Shown: piece after piece, positions 61,332-64,000 of the stretch
Numbering within the stretch: position 1 is the first letter of the stretch
How the letters are laid out: each line of letters starts with the position of its first letter
Position numbers and translations under genes: made by a program
The notes under the pieces: generated by a model
The model's input: the letters and a program-made list of their open reading frames with translations, nothing else
Told to the model about the DNA's origin: nothing
Databases searched by the model: none
NCBI GenBank assembly: GCA_965601475.1
Contig: OZ271832.1
Location: forward strand, 1,116,001-1,180,000
Reading direction: 5' to 3'
Source: JAWPMT01 sp965601475
GTDB lineage: Bacteria; Bacteroidota; Bacteroidia; Cytophagales; Cyclobacteriaceae
DNA length: 64,000 nucleotides

Positions 61332-63533
61332 ATGGCTGATCTTCCTACCGTTTTTCTTTCTTACTCCTGGGCCAATAAGGCTGAAGCCGATGAGATTGAT
61401 GATCATTTCAAGGGTTTTGGTCTACAGTTTCGTCGCGACGTAAGGGATGTCGGGTACAAGGATTCAATCAAGGAGTTTATGCAGCAAGTAGGTAAGACTG
61501 ACTTCGTAGTGATGCTGATCAGTGATGAATTCCTCAATTCGGTGTGGTGTATGTACGAAGTGCTGGAGCTGATGAGGGATCGGAATTTTTCAAAACGAAT
61601 GCTGCCAGTGATTCTCCCTGGCGCTGACATCTTTGATCCCGAATACAGGATTAAGCTTATCCGAGACTGGAATGATAAGAGAGCAAGGCTTGAAAACGAT
61701 CTGGCCACTCTTCCACTGGAGAGTATGGGTCCATTAACGGAGGAATTGAAACACCTTCGGGATATCTGCAACAACCTCGCGGACTTCCTTCATGAATTAG
61801 GAGATCAGAAATCGGTTTCATTTGAGACGCTGCAAGCCAATCGCTTTAGAGAGCTAGTTGACTTCATGGGACTTGAAAAGGATTCTTTGATAAAAGAGCT
61901 AATAACCATTCTTAGTAAGGAAACCAAGAAGCAAAGAATCAAGGACTTGATTAGGTTCACACATAATTACAATCACTATGCACTGGGCTATTTTGCTCTA
62001 GCCGAGCAGCAAGAAGATTCTGAAGACCAAATCCTCTATTATGATCTGGCCATAGACAGGGATCCCGAAGTTCCAATATTCTATTTTCGTCGCGGAGCAA
62101 TCAAGGCCAATTTGGGGGACTATCAAAGCGCGATCGAAGACTACGACCAGATCATAGCGATGAATCCCAATGACGCTGCGGTCCATTACAATCGAGGAAC
62201 GGCCAATTCCGCCTTGGGGAACTATAAAGGCGCGATAGCTGACTTCGACACAGCCCTAGAACTGGATCCAAAATTCGATTCCGCATATGCCAATCGCGGA
62301 TCGGCAAAGTCCGAAATGGGAGACGATCAAGGCGCTATTGAAGATTACGACCAGGCCATAGCGCTGGATCCAACAGATGCACAGATTTACTACAATCGCG
62401 GAGCGACCAAGTCCTCTTTGGGGGAGCATCGACCCGCGATCCTTGACTTCGATCAGGCCATAGCGCTGGATCCAAAAAACGCAAAGCTCTATTCCAATCG
62501 GGGAGCGAGTAGGTACGCATTGGGATATGAACAAGACGCGATCAAAGACTATGACCAGGCCTTAACTCTGGATCCAAATAATATTTACGCATATTACTAT
62601 CGAGGAAATAGCAAGTCCGATTCGGGAGACTATCCAGGTGCGATCGAAGACTATAGCCGAGCCATAGCTCTGGACGCAAATCTTGTTCAGGCCTACTACA
62701 ATCGGGGAATTAGCAAGTCCGATTTGGAGGACTATCCAGGTGCGATCGAAGACTACAGCCAAGCCATAACTCTGAATCCAAAATATACTCTGGCATATTA
62801 CAATCGGGGAATTAGTAAGTCCAATTCAGGAGACCATCGAGGCGCGATTGAAGACTACGACCATGCCATAGAGCTCGATCCTAATTTAGCTCAGGCCTAT
62901 TACAATCGGGGAAATAGCAAGGCCAGTTTGGGGGACTATCAAAGTGCGATCAAAGACCAAAACCAAGCCATTGCGCTGGATCCAGATCTCATTCAGGCCT
63001 ATTCCAATCGAGGAAGTATCAAGTCCGCTTTGGGGGACCATCAAGGCGCAATCGAAGACCACAATCAGGCCATAGCGCTGGATCCAGATCTCACTCAGGC
63101 CTACTACAATCGGGGAACATGCAAGGCCAGTTTGGGAGATCATCAAGGTGCAATCCAAGACTACGATAAGGCCATAGCGCTGGATCCAGATCTCATTCAG
63201 GCCTATTACAATCGGGGAATAAGTAAATCCCATTTAGGTGATAAAAAAGGCGCAATCCAAGACTGTGACCAGGCCATAGCGCTGGATCCAAACCTAGCTC
63301 GGGCGTATTTCAATAGGGGAAACAGTAAGGCCGATTTGGGAGACCTTCAAGGCGCCATCAAAGACTACGACCAGGCCATAGAACTGGACGCCGAAAATGC
63401 AATGGCCTATTTACTTAGGGGACTTTTGAAAAGCCGAATCAACCAAGATGATCCAACTGTAAAAGCAGATTTTAAAAAAGCCCTGGAATTGGATCCAAAT
63501 CTACCAGGGTTCTTCAAAAAAGATGGCGGCTAG
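61332..63533 (+). CDS. TIR-domain protein with 14 tetratricopeptide repeats
   Basis: 733 residues. Residues 5-~150 form a TIR domain: TVFLSYSWANKAEADEIDDH, FRRDVRDVGYKDSIKEFMQQ and SVWCMYEVLELM, in which Glu76 is the expected NADase catalytic residue. After a helical linker, 14 TPR units of 34 residues (core YYNRGxxKxxLGDxxGAIxD) run from ~230 to ~720 and are highly alike in DNA (102-bp period). It lies between the tail chaperone and tape-measure genes, where phages normally have nothing else, and its last 11 bases overlap the tape-measure start. A defence or superinfection-exclusion role is inferred. Confidence 0.85.
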   Translation: MADLPTVFLSYSWANKAEADEIDDHFKGFGLQFRRDVRDVGYKDSIKEFMQQVGKTDFVVMLISDEFLNSVWCMYEVLELMRDRNFSKRMLPVILPGADIFDPEYRIKLIRDWNDKRARLENDLATLPLESMGPLTEELKHLRDICNNLADFLHELGDQKSVSFETLQANRFRELVDFMGLEKDSLIKELITILSKETKKQRIKDLIRFTHNYNHYALGYFALAEQQEDSEDQILYYDLAIDRDPEVPIFYFRRGAIKANLGDYQSAIEDYDQIIAMNPNDAAVHYNRGTANSALGNYKGAIADFDTALELDPKFDSAYANRGSAKSEMGDDQGAIEDYDQAIALDPTDAQIYYNRGATKSSLGEHRPAILDFDQAIALDPKNAKLYSNRGASRYALGYEQDAIKDYDQALTLDPNNIYAYYYRGNSKSDSGDYPGAIEDYSRAIALDANLVQAYYNRGISKSDLEDYPGAIEDYSQAITLNPKYTLAYYNRGISKSNSGDHRGAIEDYDHAIELDPNLAQAYYNRGNSKASLGDYQSAIKDQNQAIALDPDLIQAYSNRGSIKSALGDHQGAIEDHNQAIALDPDLTQAYYNRGTCKASLGDHQGAIQDYDKAIALDPDLIQAYYNRGISKSHLGDKKGAIQDCDQAIALDPNLARAYFNRGNSKADLGDLQGAIKDYDQAIELDAENAMAYLLRGLLKSRINQDDPTVKADFKKALELDPNLPGFFKKDGG

Positions 63534-64000
63534 AGACTACCTCTATAGCGCCAACCTTAGAGAAAACGTCAGCAGTCGCATGACCCAAATGGCCAGGGTC
63601 AGCTCCAGGTCGTCCAGAGTCGTTCTTTCCAGCTTCTCCCGCTTTCGTCAAGGCTCAAAACAGAATGTCATGGCCATCAACCAACAAAGGATGGCCACCA
63701 AGAAACTTGATGTTGCCACTCGGGATCTACCAAACTCCATCCAGATCCCTGTCAGTGCACCTGGTGCTGCAGCTACCACCCGACGCATGGAATCCTTGGA
63801 TCGTGCGGTCCTGCGCATCGCTCGCAATGCCGCCATCTTCGCTGGGCTCACTTTCGGGATCTCTGGAATCGCTGGAGCTACCGTAGGTCAGGAAGTTGGC
63901 TTCGAAAAATCCCTCAGCAATGTCCAGGCCCTCACGGCCAGCACCTCCCAGGAAATGGGTGTGCTCAGAGCTGCCGCCATGCGAGCTGGAGAAACCACCG
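63523..64000 (+). CDS. Tape-measure protein, N-terminal part (runs off the right edge)
   Basis: 159 complete codons to the window end, starting at an ATG inside the end of the TIR-TPR gene. A basic N-terminus (RVSSRSSRVVLSSFSRFRQG), a hydrophobic Ala/Gly segment (AAIFAGLTFGISGIAGATVG) and FEKSLSNVQALTASTSQEMG, the classic opening of the tape-measure TP901 domain, identify it. It sets tail length. Confidence 0.85.
   Translation, partial: MAARDYLYSANLRENVSSRMTQMARVSSRSSRVVLSSFSRFRQGSKQNVMAINQQRMATKKLDVATRDLPNSIQIPVSAPGAAATTRRMESLDRAVLRIARNAAIFAGLTFGISGIAGATVGQEVGFEKSLSNVQALTASTSQEMGVLRAAAMRAGETT

Larger units (their letters stand above)
33222..64000 (+). mobile_element. Mu-like transposable prophage (left ~31 kb; right end not in window)
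   Basis: The element holds a repressor, Ner-like protein, MuA-like DDE transposase, MuB-like ATPase, Gam, then terminase, portal, MuF, gpG and gp36-like head genes, protease, capsid, DUF2586 sheath, tail chaperone and the start of a tape measure. The left terminus is placed at TGTCAAAAACCATACG (33222) because five copies of the following 20-bp motif cluster here. Phage core genes are clearly richer in G+C than the inserted cargo. Head genes on the opposite strand depart from the uniform rightward map of phage Mu. Confidence 0.85.

Noticed and set aside
62256..63233. Long open frames on the minus strand opposite the TPR repeats
   Set aside because: They share the 102-bp period of the TPR gene and are antisense shadows of its repeats, without starts or motifs of their own.
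62073..63500. Regular tandem repeats that might suggest a CRISPR array
   Set aside because: The period is 102 bp, continuous and coding (34-residue TPR units), with no constant repeat/unique spacer alternation.

Overview
The window looks like a chromosomal segment of a Bacteroidota bacterium, most likely order Cytophagales. Evidence: a type IX secretion C-terminal sorting domain, many lipoproteins with Bacteroidota-type signal sequences, AraC/HxlR regulators, scarce Shine-Dalgarno signals and AT-rich spacers. No rRNA, tRNA or CRISPR array was recognised.

Host part (1-33.2 kb). 0.3-3.7 kb is a large secreted delta-60/MBG repeat protein. 4.3-9.6 kb holds a membrane protein, a lipoprotein, a gene relic, an SDR-AraC pair and an HxlR repressor facing an array of GTTAC/GTAAC boxes in front of a secreted propeller-like protein. 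11-21 kb is a strip of small, separately controlled accessory genes (lipoproteins, a metalloprotease-like protein, a frameshifted DUF4375 lipoprotein, a membrane nucleotidyl cyclase, AraC, SnoaL, two VOC proteins, DUF1801), three of them led by the same ~80-125 bp repeat. 21.2-25 kb is a leftward porin / periplasmic binding-like / chemoreceptor operon. 25.8-31.4 kb carries two GNAT genes and then pieces of a decayed Mu-like prophage (a 69-bp early-gene fragment and the C-terminal part of a MuF gene) with an IS3 stub and a two-gene exported-protein operon between them. 31.7 kb encodes a DUF4365 nuclease-like protein.

Mu-like prophage (about 33.2 kb to beyond 64 kb). The left end is inferred from a TG terminus followed by five copies of a ~20-bp motif (33231-33621), as expected for transposase end sites. 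After a small lipoprotein and a TPR membrane protein come the repressor (leftward), a Ner-like regulator, MuA-like DDE transposase, a 31-residue membrane peptide, a MuB-like ATPase, small early genes, Gam, a membrane-HTH protein and a DnaC-like loader. The head genes (small and large terminase, gp37-like, gp36-like, gpG, portal, MuF) are transcribed leftward; protease/scaffold, capsid, lysis-type genes, tail sheath, tube, tail chaperone and tape measure run rightward. Two -1 slippery heptamers in correct phase are visible: GGGAAAG in the tail chaperone and AAAAAAG at the portal/MuF junction.

The most interesting part is cargo. Between the replication and head modules (43.1-49.5 kb) sits an AT-rich defence-like island: an unknown two-gene module, a small protein, a Thoeris-like operon (TIR-like protein, DUF3892-TIR-like fusion, one-pass membrane protein) and a TIR-membrane-WD40 protein. 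A fourth TIR protein, with 14 TPRs, is wedged between the tail chaperone and the tape-measure gene. One prophage thus carries four TIR-type proteins. The older relic next door shows the same flanking phage genes in the same order around a different payload, which suggests a cargo slot that is swapped between related Mu-like phages.
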